Program-made: the position numbers and the translations under genes
In this document: positions 25,112-34,274 of the stretch, piece by piece
Layout: the number at the start of each line of letters is the position of its first letter
Position numbering within the stretch: position 1 is the first letter of the stretch
Notes under the pieces: generated by a model
What the model was told of the DNA's origin: nothing
The model's input: only the letters and a program-made list of their open reading frames with translations
Database searches by the model: none
Assembly (NCBI RefSeq): GCF_006658505.1
Contig: NZ_VFUZ01000014.1
Location: 109,227-173,226 of the forward strand
Reading direction: 5' to 3'
DNA length: 64,000 nucleotides
From: Mesorhizobium sp. B2-4-15
GTDB taxonomy: Bacteria > Pseudomonadota > Alphaproteobacteria > Rhizobiales > Rhizobiaceae

Positions 25112-25404
25112 GACTGGCCCTCCGCCTTGCGGCGCGCGGCCGATGCATGGTCACCGCGCACGAAGGCGACGCTGGAAATCTCATGCGTCAGCGTGTTGCG
25201 CACGACCCGCAGATGCGCACGGCAACCGCCGGAATGCTGCCAGATCTCGTTGTGGTCGCCGGCCGGGTTCAGCCGGTCGTAGACATAGGCATTCCACGCC
25301 TCGAAATTCTGCGAGGCGGGGTCGGGACGCTCGCGGTTGCCGTCACCCTGATAGGTGAACTCGATGACGTCGCGCGGGCCGCAATAGGGACAGGTGATCA
25401 GCAC
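25108..25404 (-). CDS. soxD: Sarcosine oxidase delta subunit
   Basis: A 98-residue zinc-binding subunit. CPYCGPRDVIEF at the N-terminus and WQHSGGCRAHLRVVRNT hold the conserved Cys and His zinc ligands. It bridges the alpha and beta subunits in the heterotetramer. It lies between soxB and soxA; the stop and the soxA start overlap by 4 bp. The 38-bp gap to soxB contains a short tandem repeat. Confidence 0.93.
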   Translation of the reverse strand: MLITCPYCGPRDVIEFTYQGDGNRERPDPASQNFEAWNAYVYDRLNPAGDHNEIWQHSGGCRAHLRVVRNTLTHEISSVAFVRGDHASAARRKAEGQS

Positions 25405-25416
25405 GGTATATTCCTG

Positions 25417-25455
25417 ATGAAGCCTTGCTTAATGAAGCCTTGCTAGTGAAGCCTG
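25417..25455. repeat. Short tandem repeat at the soxB 3' end
   Basis: ATGAAGCCTTGCT occurs at 25417-25429 and again at 25432-25444, and a third partial copy GTGAAGCCTGG begins at 25446. The unit spacing is 14-15 bp. The third copy contains the last soxB codons, so the repeat probably arose by duplication of the soxB end into the soxB-soxD gap. Confidence 0.6.
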
Positions 25456-26702
25456 GGGTTGGCGCCCTGGCCCTTGTCGTCGATCACCAGGCCGCGATGG
25501 AAGCGGTCGAGCGTGAAGGCGGCATTGAAGTCGTGCGGCTCATCCTTGGCGATGGTCCAGGCAAAGCACCAGCCTGAGGCCGGCGTTGCCTTGAAGCCGC
25601 CATAGCACCAGCCGCAATTGAGATACATGCCGGGCAGGGGACCTGTGGTGATGATCGGCGAACCGTCCATCGACATGTCGCAGACGCCACCCCAGGAGCG
25701 CAGCATGCGCACGCGGGCAAGACCCGGAAACAGCGCCAGCATCTCGCTCATCACCTCGTCGACGATGGGCAGGTTGCCGCGCTGGGCGTAGCTGTTGTAG
25801 CCGTCGATGTCGCCGCCATAGACAAGGCCGCCCTTGTCGGACTGCGACATGTAGAAATGGCCCATGCCGAAGGTCACGACGGTGTCGATGAAGGGCTTCA
25901 GCGATTCCGTGACGAAGGCCTGCAGCACATGGCTTTCGATCGGCATCGTCTCGACGCCGGCCAACTGCATGACACGTCCGGTGCTGCCGGCCACCGCGAC
26001 CGCCACCTTCTTGGCCCTGATATCGCCGCGCGAGGTGGTGACGCCGGTGATGCGGTCGCCGTCGCGCAGGAAGCCGGTGACTTCGCAATTCTCGATGATG
26101 TCGACGCCGCGCCGGTCGGCGCCGCGCGCATAGCCCCAGGCGACGGCGTCGTGACGGGCGGTGCCGGCGCGCCGCTGCATCAGGCCGCCAACCACGGGAA
26201 AGCGTGCCCTGTCGGAGATATCGAGCGCCGGGATCAGGCGTTTGATCTCCGCCGGCGTCATCAATTCCGCATCGACGCCGAGATGGCGCATGGCGTTGCC
26301 ACGCCTTGCATAGTCATCGAACTGGGCCGGCGTGTGCGCCAGGTTCAGGCAGCCGCGCTGCGAGAACATGACATTGTAGTTGAGCTCGTGCGAGAGGTTC
26401 TCCCACAGTTTCATCGAATGTTCGTAGAAGCGGGTGTTGGCCGGCAGCAGATAGTTCGAGCGCACGGCGGTGGTGTTGCGGCCGACATTGCCGGAGCCGA
26501 GCCAACCCTTTTCGAGCACCGCTACATTGGAGATGCCGTGCTCCTTGGCAAGATAGTAGGCGGTCGACAGGCCGTGTCCGCCGCCACCGATGATGATGAC
26601 GTCATAGGACGCCTTCGGGTCCGGCTTGCGCCAAGCCGGCTTCCAGTCCTTGTTTCCCTTGAGCGCGTTCGCGAGCAGCGAAAGGGCCGAGTACTCTGCC
26701 AT
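25443..26702 (-). CDS. soxB: Sarcosine oxidase beta subunit
   Basis: A 419-residue flavoprotein subunit that holds the sarcosine oxidation site. The FAD motif is YDVIIIGGGGHGLSTAYYLAKEHG near residue 33. GTARHDAVAWGYARGA contains the His that carries covalent FMN in this enzyme class. NCGWCYGGFKATPASGW near the C-terminus is typical of SoxB. It is the first gene of soxBDAG, and the promoter must lie in the 183-bp region shared with the divergent channel gene. Confidence 0.95.
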   Translation of the reverse strand: MAEYSALSLLANALKGNKDWKPAWRKPDPKASYDVIIIGGGGHGLSTAYYLAKEHGISNVAVLEKGWLGSGNVGRNTTAVRSNYLLPANTRFYEHSMKLWENLSHELNYNVMFSQRGCLNLAHTPAQFDDYARRGNAMRHLGVDAELMTPAEIKRLIPALDISDRARFPVVGGLMQRRAGTARHDAVAWGYARGADRRGVDIIENCEVTGFLRDGDRITGVTTSRGDIRAKKVAVAVAGSTGRVMQLAGVETMPIESHVLQAFVTESLKPFIDTVVTFGMGHFYMSQSDKGGLVYGGDIDGYNSYAQRGNLPIVDEVMSEMLALFPGLARVRMLRSWGGVCDMSMDGSPIITTGPLPGMYLNCGWCYGGFKATPASGWCFAWTIAKDEPHDFNAAFTLDRFHRGLVIDDKGQGANPRLH

Positions 26703-26885
26703 GTGTCATGTTGTCCGTTTCGGGCGATGCGGCAGACTATAGAGCAGGCCGCATGCGCAAAGCCAATATTGCGCCATTGCCTTTCGACTGGCCGACTCAA
26801 GAATCGGCGATCGGGCGGAAACAGGCGGCGGATGCGGCAGCTTGCTCCATGATATGGCCGTCTTTATCAAGGACGGGCTCTTCAA

Positions 26886-29483
26886 ATGCCTTTGCCGCCC
26901 GTGAGTCGCCAAGAAATCATGCTTTTCCGATTGTTCCGCCTGATTCTGGTCTGCGCGCTTGTCGCATCAGCGCCGCTCGGCGCCATCGCCCAGGTGGCTG
27001 ATCAGGTTCCCGCAACGCCAGGGGCCAGCCAGGCTCCCGCGGCCCCAGTTGGCAGCCAGGCTCCGGTGGCGCCCGCGGTCAGCCCGGCGCCCCCGGGACT
27101 GATCGCTGATCAGCAGAAGATGATCAAGGACCTGACGGCGAAGACCGATGGCTTCGAGAAGAAGATCCAGCAGGACGGCGAGGAAGATTCAAGTCTCGTC
27201 GATATCCGCCTGCAGCTTGAGGAACTGTCCCGCGAGTCGCTGAACACCGCGCTTGCCTTCCGCACGCGCCTTGCCGAGATCAACGCCAGAGTTCAGCAGC
27301 TCGGCCCGGTGCCCGCCGCGGGCCAGCCGCCCGAGCCCGATATCGTGAGCACCGAACGCCAGGCGCTGACGTCGGAAAAGGCCGAGATCAACGCTGTCAT
27401 TTCGCAAGCCCAGGCCCTGTCGATCCGCATCAGCGGGCTGATCGACAAGATCGGCAATATGCGCAGCGCGCTGTTCCGCAATCTTTTGACGAAGCGCTAT
27501 GTGCTGTCGGACGCGCTGAGCCCGCAAGTGTTTTCGGACGCGCGCGACGAGTTCGGCAATTTCTACAAGGCAGTGTCTTCCTGGCTGAGCTTCGCCTTCA
27601 AGTTCAAATTCCAGGCCATTCTTGCGGCGACCTTCGTCGCGCTCGGCCTGGCCCTGGTGCTGCTGGTCGGCGGCAGGCGTCTGTTCGGGCGGGTGTTCGA
27701 AGCTGACCCCACCAACGAGGATCCGTCCTATCTCAGCCGCCTTTCGGTTGCTTTCTGGTCGACCCTGCTGCCCACGCTGGCGGTCGGCGCCTTTCTTGGG
27801 TCGACGATCTTCTTCTTCAACTATTACAACGTGTTGCGCGGCGACATCGGACTCTTCCTGAATGCGCTGGCGAGCGTCATCGGCGTGGTGTTCTGCGTCA
27901 ACCGGCTGACCAATGCGGCCCTGTCGCCGCGCCTGCCGAACTGGCGCCTCATTCCGGTCGAAACCGGGCCGGCACGCTGGCTGGTGCGCCTGGCCACGGC
28001 CATGGCCGTGGTCATCAGCTTCAACACCTTCCTGTCGATCGTGAACGACAAGATGGGCTCGCCACTGTCGCTGACCATCGCCCGCAGTTTCCTCGCAACC
28101 ATTATCGTCGGCGTCATCCTGATCCTGATGGCGATGCTGCGGCCGTTCAAGGCGCGCGACGGAAGCTGGCGGCCGTGGCCGGCATGGCTGCGCTACCTGT
28201 CGCTGTCACTCGGCCTTTTCACCATCGTCGCCGCCTTGCTCGGCTATATCGGCCTCGCGCTGTTCGTCTCGCTGCAGGTGGTTGTCACCGGCACCGCGCT
28301 CATCACCGCCTATATCGGCTTCCTGTCGGCGCAGGCGATCGGCGAGGAGGGCGCTTTCGCCAACACATCAGTCGGGCGCTGGCTGTCGGCCAATTCCAGC
28401 TATGAGGATACCGCACTCGACCAACTCGGCCTGGTGGTCAGCGTCGCCATCAATCTGATGATCGTGCTGGTGTTCCTGCCGCTGATCCTGTTGATGTGGG
28501 GCTTCCAGCCGGGCGACATCCAGGCCTGGGCCTACAAGCTGGCGACCGGGGTCACCATCGGTTCGGTGACGATTTCGGTTACCGGCATCCTCTCCGGTAT
28601 TGTCGTCTTCATCATCGGTTATTTCCTGACGCGCTGGTTCCAGGGCTGGCTCGACGGTTCGGTGATGGCGCGCGGCAAGGTCGATACCGGGGTGCGCAAC
28701 TCGATCCGGCTGGCGGTCGGCTATGCCGGCGTGGCGCTGGCGGCGCTGGTCGGTATCTCGGCCGCCGGTATCGACCTCTCCAGCCTGGCGCTGGTCGCCG
28801 GCGCTCTCTCCCTTGGCATCGGCTTCGGCCTCCAGAATGTGGTGTCCAACTTCGTTTCCGGCCTGATCCTGCTGGCCGAGCGGCCGTTCAAGGTCGGCGA
28901 CTGGATCGTCGCCGGTGAGATCAGCGGCACGGTCAAGAAGATCAGCGTGCGCGCCACCGAGATCGAAACATTTCAACGGCAGTCGGTGATCCTGCCCAAT
29001 TCAAACCTGATCAACAACGCCGTCGGCAACTGGACGCACCGCAACAAGCTCGGCCGCATCGACATCAAGATCGGCGTCGCCTATGGCAGCGACGTCAAGC
29101 AGGTCCATGCCGTCCTGCTCGAGATCGCGCGCAGCCATCCGCTGGTGCTGAAGAACCCCGAACCTTTCGTGCTGTTTTCCAATTTCGGCGCGGCCGCGCT
29201 CGAATTCGAAATCAGGGTTTTCCTGGCCGATGTGATGAATGGCAACATTGTGCAGAACGACGTCCGCTTCGCCGTGCTCGAGAAATTCAACGACCAGCAT
29301 ATCGAAATCCCTTCGACGCCGCGTGCCGTCGTCGAGACCAAGGATGCGAAGGCCTGGCCGACTGACGACGACAAGATCGAAGCCGATTTCGTGGAGCAGG
29401 AACAGGCGAAGGCGGAGGCCGCGGCCGAAGCGAAACGAGCCGCCAAATCAGGACGCAAGGCGCGCAAACCCGATCCCGACTAG
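26886..29483 (+). CDS. MscS-family mechanosensitive channel with DUF3772-type periplasmic domain
   Basis: An 865-residue inner-membrane channel. A signal peptide (LFRLFRLILVCALVASAPLG) is followed by a Pro/Ala-rich repeat region (residues about 38-75) and a periplasmic helical part. About ten hydrophobic segments come next, then the MscS pore helix region GALSLGIGFGLQNVVSNFVSG and the beta domain LAERPFKVGDWIVAGEISGTVKKI. The C-terminus is charged and Ala/Lys-rich. It releases solutes under low-osmolarity stress, which suits a betaine-using soil organism. A start at 26919, right before the signal peptide, is an alternative to 26886. Confidence 0.9.
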   Translation: MPLPPVSRQEIMLFRLFRLILVCALVASAPLGAIAQVADQVPATPGASQAPAAPVGSQAPVAPAVSPAPPGLIADQQKMIKDLTAKTDGFEKKIQQDGEEDSSLVDIRLQLEELSRESLNTALAFRTRLAEINARVQQLGPVPAAGQPPEPDIVSTERQALTSEKAEINAVISQAQALSIRISGLIDKIGNMRSALFRNLLTKRYVLSDALSPQVFSDARDEFGNFYKAVSSWLSFAFKFKFQAILAATFVALGLALVLLVGGRRLFGRVFEADPTNEDPSYLSRLSVAFWSTLLPTLAVGAFLGSTIFFFNYYNVLRGDIGLFLNALASVIGVVFCVNRLTNAALSPRLPNWRLIPVETGPARWLVRLATAMAVVISFNTFLSIVNDKMGSPLSLTIARSFLATIIVGVILILMAMLRPFKARDGSWRPWPAWLRYLSLSLGLFTIVAALLGYIGLALFVSLQVVVTGTALITAYIGFLSAQAIGEEGAFANTSVGRWLSANSSYEDTALDQLGLVVSVAINLMIVLVFLPLILLMWGFQPGDIQAWAYKLATGVTIGSVTISVTGILSGIVVFIIGYFLTRWFQGWLDGSVMARGKVDTGVRNSIRLAVGYAGVALAALVGISAAGIDLSSLALVAGALSLGIGFGLQNVVSNFVSGLILLAERPFKVGDWIVAGEISGTVKKISVRATEIETFQRQSVILPNSNLINNAVGNWTHRNKLGRIDIKIGVAYGSDVKQVHAVLLEIARSHPLVLKNPEPFVLFSNFGAAALEFEIRVFLADVMNGNIVQNDVRFAVLEKFNDQHIEIPSTPRAVVETKDAKAWPTDDDKIEADFVEQEQAKAEAAAEAKRAAKSGRKARKPDPD

Positions 29484-29719
29484 ATCTCGGAGCCGGTCAG
29501 TTGTTCGCGATCGGCGCGGGGAGTGCCGTGTGCAGATCGGTGTTGAAATCAACAGGGCCGGCGTGCGCCTGCAGCCTGCGCTGGAGGAGCCAAAGCCAAT
29601 TGCGGCATGAATGCGGCATTCAGTTGCGGTTCAGCTTCCATCTCATATAAGCTTCCATGCAAAGGGCGAAAATGCCTTGCGAAATGCAACAGGGGCGGTG
29701 GGAACACCGATATTGCACC

Positions 29720-29983
29720 ATGTGGAAGTCTCTCGTCGCTGCCGTCGCCTTGCTCGCCGTGAGCGGCTCGGCCCATGCCGCCAGCGCGGTCAACAAGGAC
29801 GCCGAGACCCGTACGCTGATCGTGACGGAGGGCGGCAGCAAGACCGAACTTGCGCTGGCTGGAGGGGAAACCGTCGAGTTCTGCCAGAATGGCTGCTTCG
29901 TCACCTTGCCCAATGGCGATCTTGAAGCCCTGACCGGTTCGGAAACCGTCGAAATCTCAGGCGGCGTCGCCCGCATCAAGTGA
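29720..29983 (+). CDS. Small secreted protein of unknown function
   Basis: An 87-residue protein with a clear Sec signal peptide (MWKSLVAAVALLAVSGSAHA). The mature part of about 67 residues has one Cys pair (FCQNGCFVTL) and looks mainly beta. I recognise no family. It is followed by a good rho-independent terminator at 30002-30028. It lies alone between the channel gene and flavoprotein 3; the 236 bp upstream hold nothing else I can name. Confidence 0.75.
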   Translation: MWKSLVAAVALLAVSGSAHAASAVNKDAETRTLIVTEGGSKTELALAGGETVEFCQNGCFVTLPNGDLEALTGSETVEISGGVARIK

Positions 29984-30001
29984 TCTCAGCGGCATGGTTG
30001 G

Positions 30002-30028
30002 AAAGGCCGGGCATTGCTCGGCCTTTTG
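30002..30028 (+). terminator. Rho-independent terminator
   Basis: AAAGGCCG (30002-30009) pairs with CGGCCTTT (30019-30026), followed by further T residues. It lies 19 bp after the small secreted protein gene. Confidence 0.8.
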
Positions 30029-30145
30029 TTGTTTCCGCTGGCGGTCGTTAACAATGATGGCGGAAATACCGCCGCGGCAGCCGAGGATTTGGAGCCTTCC
30101 TGAGTCGGCTTCCAAGCACTGAGTGAACGACGTCGTATGGACTTG

Positions 30146-30171
30146 GTCGCTTGGCTTTTTCCGAATGTCGC
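30146..30171 (+). promoter_or_regulatory. GTCGC direct repeats, possible AraC-type site
   Basis: GTCGC occurs at 30146-30150 and 30167-30171 (the latter as TGTCGCAAAC), 21 bp apart, about 70 bp upstream of flavoprotein 3. Two helical turns between direct half-sites fit AraC-family binding, and the half-site resembles the palindrome before the GlxA regulator gene. The five-base core alone would be frequent in GC-rich DNA. Confidence 0.3.
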
Positions 30172-30241
30172 AAACAGGCTTCATCAGCCCCATCTCTCGG
30201 CCCTATAGTCCGCGCGCTTTATCACACTGGAGTCGCGGGCA

Positions 30242-32803
30242 ATGGCAGAGTTTCCGAAAAAGGCGAAGGTCGTCATCATTGGCCTCGGCGGTATTGTTGG
30301 TGCATCGATCGCCCATCATTTGATCGAGCGCGGCTGGGACGATATTGTCGGCATCGACAAGTCGGGCATCCCGACCGATATCGGCTCGACGGCGCACGCC
30401 TCCGACTTCTGCTACACGACCAGCCACGACTTCCTGTCCTGCTGGACGACGCTCTATTCCATCGATTTCTACGAGAAGATGGGTCACTACGCCCGCATCG
30501 GCGGTCTTGAGGTTGCCCGCGTCGGCGACGACAGCCGCCTGGACGAGATCAGGCGCAAGATCGCCTCGGCGAAAGCGTTTGGAACACGCGCGCGCCTGAT
30601 CGAGCCCGCCGAGATCAAGGAGAAATTCCCGCTCATCGAAGAAGGCATGGTGCAGGGAGGCCTATGGGATCCGGATGCCGGTCTCGTCATTCCGCGCTCG
30701 CAGACTGTCGCCGGCAAGCTTGTCGACCAGGCGGAAGCGTCGGGCAAGCTGAAATCCTTCGCCAACACGCCGGCCAAGTCGCTGGTGGTCAAGGACGGCC
30801 GCATCAGCGCCGTCGTCACCGATCGCGGCACGATCGAGGCTGACTATGTCATCGTCTGCGCCGGCATCTGGGGGCGGCTGATCGCGGAGATGGTCGGCGA
30901 GGATCTGCCGGTCATGCCGATCGACCATCCGCTGACTTTCTTCGGACCCTATAATGAGTTCGCCGGCACCGGCAAGGAAATCGGCTGGCCGCTGCTGCGC
31001 GACCAGGGCAACTCGGCCTATATGCGCGACACGGGCGATCCCAAGACCGCCGAGGGCGGGCAGATCGAATGGGGCTATTACGAAGAGACCAATCCGCGTC
31101 TCTGCCACCCGCGCGACCTGCTTGAGAAGGACCAGGCGCGTTTGTCGCCTTCGCAGCGCGACCTCGACATGGAACAGATTCTGGCGCCGCTCGAACGCGC
31201 CATGGAACTGACGCCGATCCTGGGCGAACTCGGCTACAATGAGAGCCATTCCTTTAACGGCCTGCTGCAGGTGACGGCCGATGGCGGCCCGTCCATGGGC
31301 GAGAGCCAGAAGGTGAGGGGTCTCTGGTACGCCGTCGCGATCTGGGTCAAGGACGGTCCCGGCATGGGCAAGCTGATCGCCGACTGGATGACGGACGGCC
31401 GTACCGCGATCGACCACCACGCCATCGACTATGCGCGCTTCTACCCGCACCAGACCAAGGAGCAGTTCATCTGGGATCGCTGCACCGAAACGGCGATGAA
31501 GGTCTACAATCCGGCGGTGCATCCGCGCGAACCATTCTCCAAGGGCCGCAACATCCGCCGGTCGCCCTTCTGGGAGCGCGAGAAGGAACTCGGCGGCTAC
31601 TTCATGGAACTGGGCGGCTGGGAGCGCGCGCATGGCTATGCCGCCAACGAGCATCTCCTGGAAAAATACGGCAACCGGGTGCCCGTGCGCGAGAACGAAT
31701 GGGACAACCGCCATTTCTGGCGTGTCTCCAACGCCGAGCATCTGGCGATGAGCGAGGATTGCGGCATCGTCAACCTGTCGCACTTCTCCATGTATGACGT
31801 CGAAGGACCTGACCACGTCGCGTTGCTGGAGTGGCTCTGCGCGGCCAAGATCGGCGGCGACAACAATGTCGGCAAGGGCATCTACACCCACTTCCTCGAT
31901 GAGGAAGGCATGGTGCGCGCCGACTTCACCGTCATCCGCATGGCCGACCGCTGCCGCGTCATCGACGGCGCCGACGCTGGCCCGCGCGACTTCCAGTACA
32001 TGCGCCGCACGGCGCAGGACAAAGGTTTTGACGTCACCATCACCGATGTGACGGAAAAATACGTCACCATCGGCATCTGGGGGCCGAATGCCCGCACGAC
32101 CTTGCAGAAGGTGGTCGAAAATCCCGAAGGGCTGTCGCTGGAGAATTTCCCGTTCGCCGCGATCAAGCCGATCCGGATCGGCGGCAAGGACGTCACGGCT
32201 TTCCGCATCTCCTATGTCGGCGAGCAGGGCTGGGAATTGCATATGCGCTACGAGGATGGGCTGGCCGTCTGGGACGCGCTGCGCTCGACCGGCGTCATGC
32301 CATTCGGCGTCGAGACTTACGCCAACACGCGCCGCATGGAAAAGAGCCTGCGCCTGCAGAACGCCGACCTGCTGACCGAATACAATTTGCTGGAAGCCGA
32401 TCTCGCGCGTCCGAAGGTCAAGGAGAACGATTTCTGCGGCAAGGCCAAGCATGTGGAATATCGCGCCCGCGAGCACCAGCCGGCCATGCTGTGCACGCTT
32501 GTCATGACCGACAACAAGGACGGCAAGGGTGTTGCCCGCTACCCCGTCGGCATCATGCCTGTGATGGATCCGGCAACCGGCGAGACGCTCGTCGACGAAC
32601 TCGGCCGCCGCTCCTTTACGACGTCGGTCGCCTATGGCCCGACCATTGGCAAGAACATCGCGCTCGCCTACCTGCCCTGGGCCTATGCCCAGGAGGGCCG
32701 CAAGCTCGAGGTGGAGTATTTCGGCGAGACCTATCCGGTCGAAGTGGCCAGTGTCGGCTACAAGCCGCTCTACGACCCGGAGAACCTCAAGCCGCGAAGC
32801 TGA
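30242..32803 (+). CDS. Dimethylglycine-dehydrogenase-like flavoprotein 3, divergent type
   Basis: An 853-residue protein with an FAD (DAO) domain followed by a GcvT-type folate domain. The FAD motif is unusual: VVIIGLGGIVGASIAHHL, one residue longer than in its paralogs. The covalent-FAD segment reads IGSTAHASDFCYTTSHDF instead of SGSTWHAAG; the His (His52) is kept but its neighbours differ. The GcvT half has CGIVNLSHFSMYDVEGPDH, IWGPNARTTL and RISYVGEQGWELHM. It is monocistronic, with a terminator directly after. The different FAD pocket suggests a different methylated substrate from flavoproteins 1 and 2. Confidence 0.88.
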   Translation: MAEFPKKAKVVIIGLGGIVGASIAHHLIERGWDDIVGIDKSGIPTDIGSTAHASDFCYTTSHDFLSCWTTLYSIDFYEKMGHYARIGGLEVARVGDDSRLDEIRRKIASAKAFGTRARLIEPAEIKEKFPLIEEGMVQGGLWDPDAGLVIPRSQTVAGKLVDQAEASGKLKSFANTPAKSLVVKDGRISAVVTDRGTIEADYVIVCAGIWGRLIAEMVGEDLPVMPIDHPLTFFGPYNEFAGTGKEIGWPLLRDQGNSAYMRDTGDPKTAEGGQIEWGYYEETNPRLCHPRDLLEKDQARLSPSQRDLDMEQILAPLERAMELTPILGELGYNESHSFNGLLQVTADGGPSMGESQKVRGLWYAVAIWVKDGPGMGKLIADWMTDGRTAIDHHAIDYARFYPHQTKEQFIWDRCTETAMKVYNPAVHPREPFSKGRNIRRSPFWEREKELGGYFMELGGWERAHGYAANEHLLEKYGNRVPVRENEWDNRHFWRVSNAEHLAMSEDCGIVNLSHFSMYDVEGPDHVALLEWLCAAKIGGDNNVGKGIYTHFLDEEGMVRADFTVIRMADRCRVIDGADAGPRDFQYMRRTAQDKGFDVTITDVTEKYVTIGIWGPNARTTLQKVVENPEGLSLENFPFAAIKPIRIGGKDVTAFRISYVGEQGWELHMRYEDGLAVWDALRSTGVMPFGVETYANTRRMEKSLRLQNADLLTEYNLLEADLARPKVKENDFCGKAKHVEYRAREHQPAMLCTLVMTDNKDGKGVARYPVGIMPVMDPATGETLVDELGRRSFTTSVAYGPTIGKNIALAYLPWAYAQEGRKLEVEYFGETYPVEVASVGYKPLYDPENLKPRS

Positions 32804-32829
32804 TCGCGGGCGGAGCAACGGACTGATCG

Positions 32830-32865
32830 CAAAAGCCTGGCTTGGAGCCGGGCTTTTGTCTTTTT
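32830..32865 (+). terminator. Rho-independent terminator
   Basis: CAAAAGCC (32830-32837) and GGCTTTTG (32851-32858), with an inner GGCT/AGCC pairing, form a strong stem, followed by TCTTTTT. It ends the flavoprotein 3 transcript. Confidence 0.85.
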
Positions 32866-32895
32866 AACCAGGCCGTTTTCGCTTACCCTCAAGGA

Positions 32896-33741
32896 ATGTC
32901 TGCTTTCCCGAGCGCAAGACATTTCCTTTCGAGCTGCGCCACGCTGGCGCTGATGCTCTGGCTGGCGCCCGGATCCCGCGCGGACGAGCCGGTCGATGTC
33001 GAACTGGTGCTGGCGGTCGACGTTTCGCTGTCAATGTCGGCCGACGAACTCGAGATCCAGCGCCATGGCTACGCGGCGGCGCTGACGCATGACAATGTGC
33101 TGCAGGCCATCGCCGATGGCGCCTACGGCAAGATCGCGGTCACCTATGTCGAGTGGGCCGGCACCAGCTGGCAGCGCGTCATCGTGCCTTGGACAGTGAT
33201 CGCCAACCGCGCTGACGCGGAGCGCGTGGTCGCCCAATTGTCGGCCCAGCCGCCCGACAGCGCGCGGCGCACCTCGATCTCCGGCGCGTTGGAATTCGGC
33301 AGCGACCTTTTCGCCGAAAGCGGCTACCAGGGGACCAAGCGCGTCATCGACGTTTCCGGTGACGGACCCAACAACCAGGGCGCGCCGGTCAATCTCATCC
33401 GTGACGGTCTGGTCAGGCAAGGTATCGTCATCAATGGCCTGCCGCTGATGACCCGAGGCGGATTTTCCGGCGCCTATGACGTCAGCGATCTCGACCGCTA
33501 CTACAGCGACTGCGTCATCGGCGGCCCCGGAGCCTTCATGATCCCGGTCAACGACTGGACGCAATTTCCCGAAGCCATCCGCCGCAAGCTGGTGCTCGAG
33601 CTTGCCGGTTCGGCGTCACCGCAATGGGCGGCGGAAGCAGCCGATCCGCCAGTGGTGCTGGCGCAGGACAGGCCCGCCGTCGACTGTCAGATCGGCGAGA
33701 AAATGTGGCGCAACCGCAACTGGGGGCTCGACAGCCGCTAG
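32896..33741 (+). CDS. DUF1194 (VWA-like) secreted protein
   Basis: A 281-residue protein with a signal peptide (MSAFPSARHFLSSCATLALM, then SRADEPVDV). The mature domain is von Willebrand factor A-like as in DUF1194: VLAVDVSLSMSADELEIQRHGYA has the DxSxS metal site, and VIDVSGDGPNNQG the later Asp. Four Cys lie in the mature part (DCVIGG, VDCQIG). Function is unknown; a periplasmic metal-dependent binding module is likely. The start is chosen after the terminator; AAGGA is very close to this ATG, so the exact start is uncertain. Confidence 0.8.
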   Translation: MSAFPSARHFLSSCATLALMLWLAPGSRADEPVDVELVLAVDVSLSMSADELEIQRHGYAAALTHDNVLQAIADGAYGKIAVTYVEWAGTSWQRVIVPWTVIANRADAERVVAQLSAQPPDSARRTSISGALEFGSDLFAESGYQGTKRVIDVSGDGPNNQGAPVNLIRDGLVRQGIVINGLPLMTRGGFSGAYDVSDLDRYYSDCVIGGPGAFMIPVNDWTQFPEAIRRKLVLELAGSASPQWAAEAADPPVVLAQDRPAVDCQIGEKMWRNRNWGLDSR

Positions 33742-33777
33742 AGCCCGAACGAATCGACCTGAAATCTGAATCTACTT

Positions 33778-33845
33778 CTAAATCAAGGAGATAGAGCATG
33801 ATGTCGTCAGAAAACCGCGTCACACTTTTCGGCATCTTGCTCTAG
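33778..33845. repeat. Intergenic stem-loop repeat (GAGCATGATG type)
   Basis: The segment AGAGCATGATGTCG is mirrored imperfectly by TCGGCATCTTGCTCT, with AAAACCG/CACACTTTT in between. This hairpin type, often preceded by AAATCAAGGAGATAGAGC, is, from memory, widespread in Mesorhizobium intergenic regions. No gene is seen in 33742-33932. Confidence 0.65.
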
Positions 33846-33932
33846 GCTTGCCTCGCCGGCCGAAGCGGTGGCAGAGTGCCCAGGTCATGCGATTCAGGCC
33901 GGGGGCGTCGCGGTCAACCGAGGAAACATGAG

Positions 33933-34274
33933 ATGAAACGCCTTGTCATCCTGACTGCCGTCGCGTCGGTTCTTTTTGCCGACGGCGCCAGCGCCCAATA
34001 TGACGACCAGCCCGCCTGCGTTATGTTCGAGCACTCGAATTTTCGCGGGCGGTCGATCGAGATGGGCCCCGACGATTCCGTGAATTTTCGCGGCGGCCAG
34101 TTCTGGAACGACCGTGTATCGTCGGTGTTCGTTCGCCGGGGCTGCACGCTGGTTGCCTACGAGGATACGAATATGAGCGGCGAATCGATCGAGATCAGGC
34201 GCCGGGTCCGCGAGCTCGGAGGCGATTGGAACGACCGAATCTCGTCCGCAGAGTGCTACTGTGATGGCTACTGA
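33933..34274 (+). CDS. Secreted beta/gamma-crystallin-like protein
   Basis: A 113-residue protein with a signal peptide (MKRLVILTAVASVLFADGAS, cut before QYDDQP). The mature part has two Greek-key repeats: FEHSNFRGRSIEM to WNDRVSSVFV, and YEDTNMSGESIEI to WNDRISSAEC. The pair NDRVSS and NDRISS match the calcium-binding (N/D)(N/D)xx(S/T)S motif of microbial beta/gamma-crystallins. Calcium binding in the periplasm or outside is therefore likely. Two Cys near the C-terminus and two earlier ones could form disulfides. AGGAAAC lies 6 bases upstream of ATG 33933. Confidence 0.8.
   Translation: MKRLVILTAVASVLFADGASAQYDDQPACVMFEHSNFRGRSIEMGPDDSVNFRGGQFWNDRVSSVFVRRGCTLVAYEDTNMSGESIEIRRRVRELGGDWNDRISSAECYCDGY

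Noticed and set aside
30662..32818. A long minus-strand open frame opposite flavoprotein 3.
   Set aside because: Antisense shadow with biased composition; the plus-strand gene has clear motifs throughout and a terminator matching its direction.
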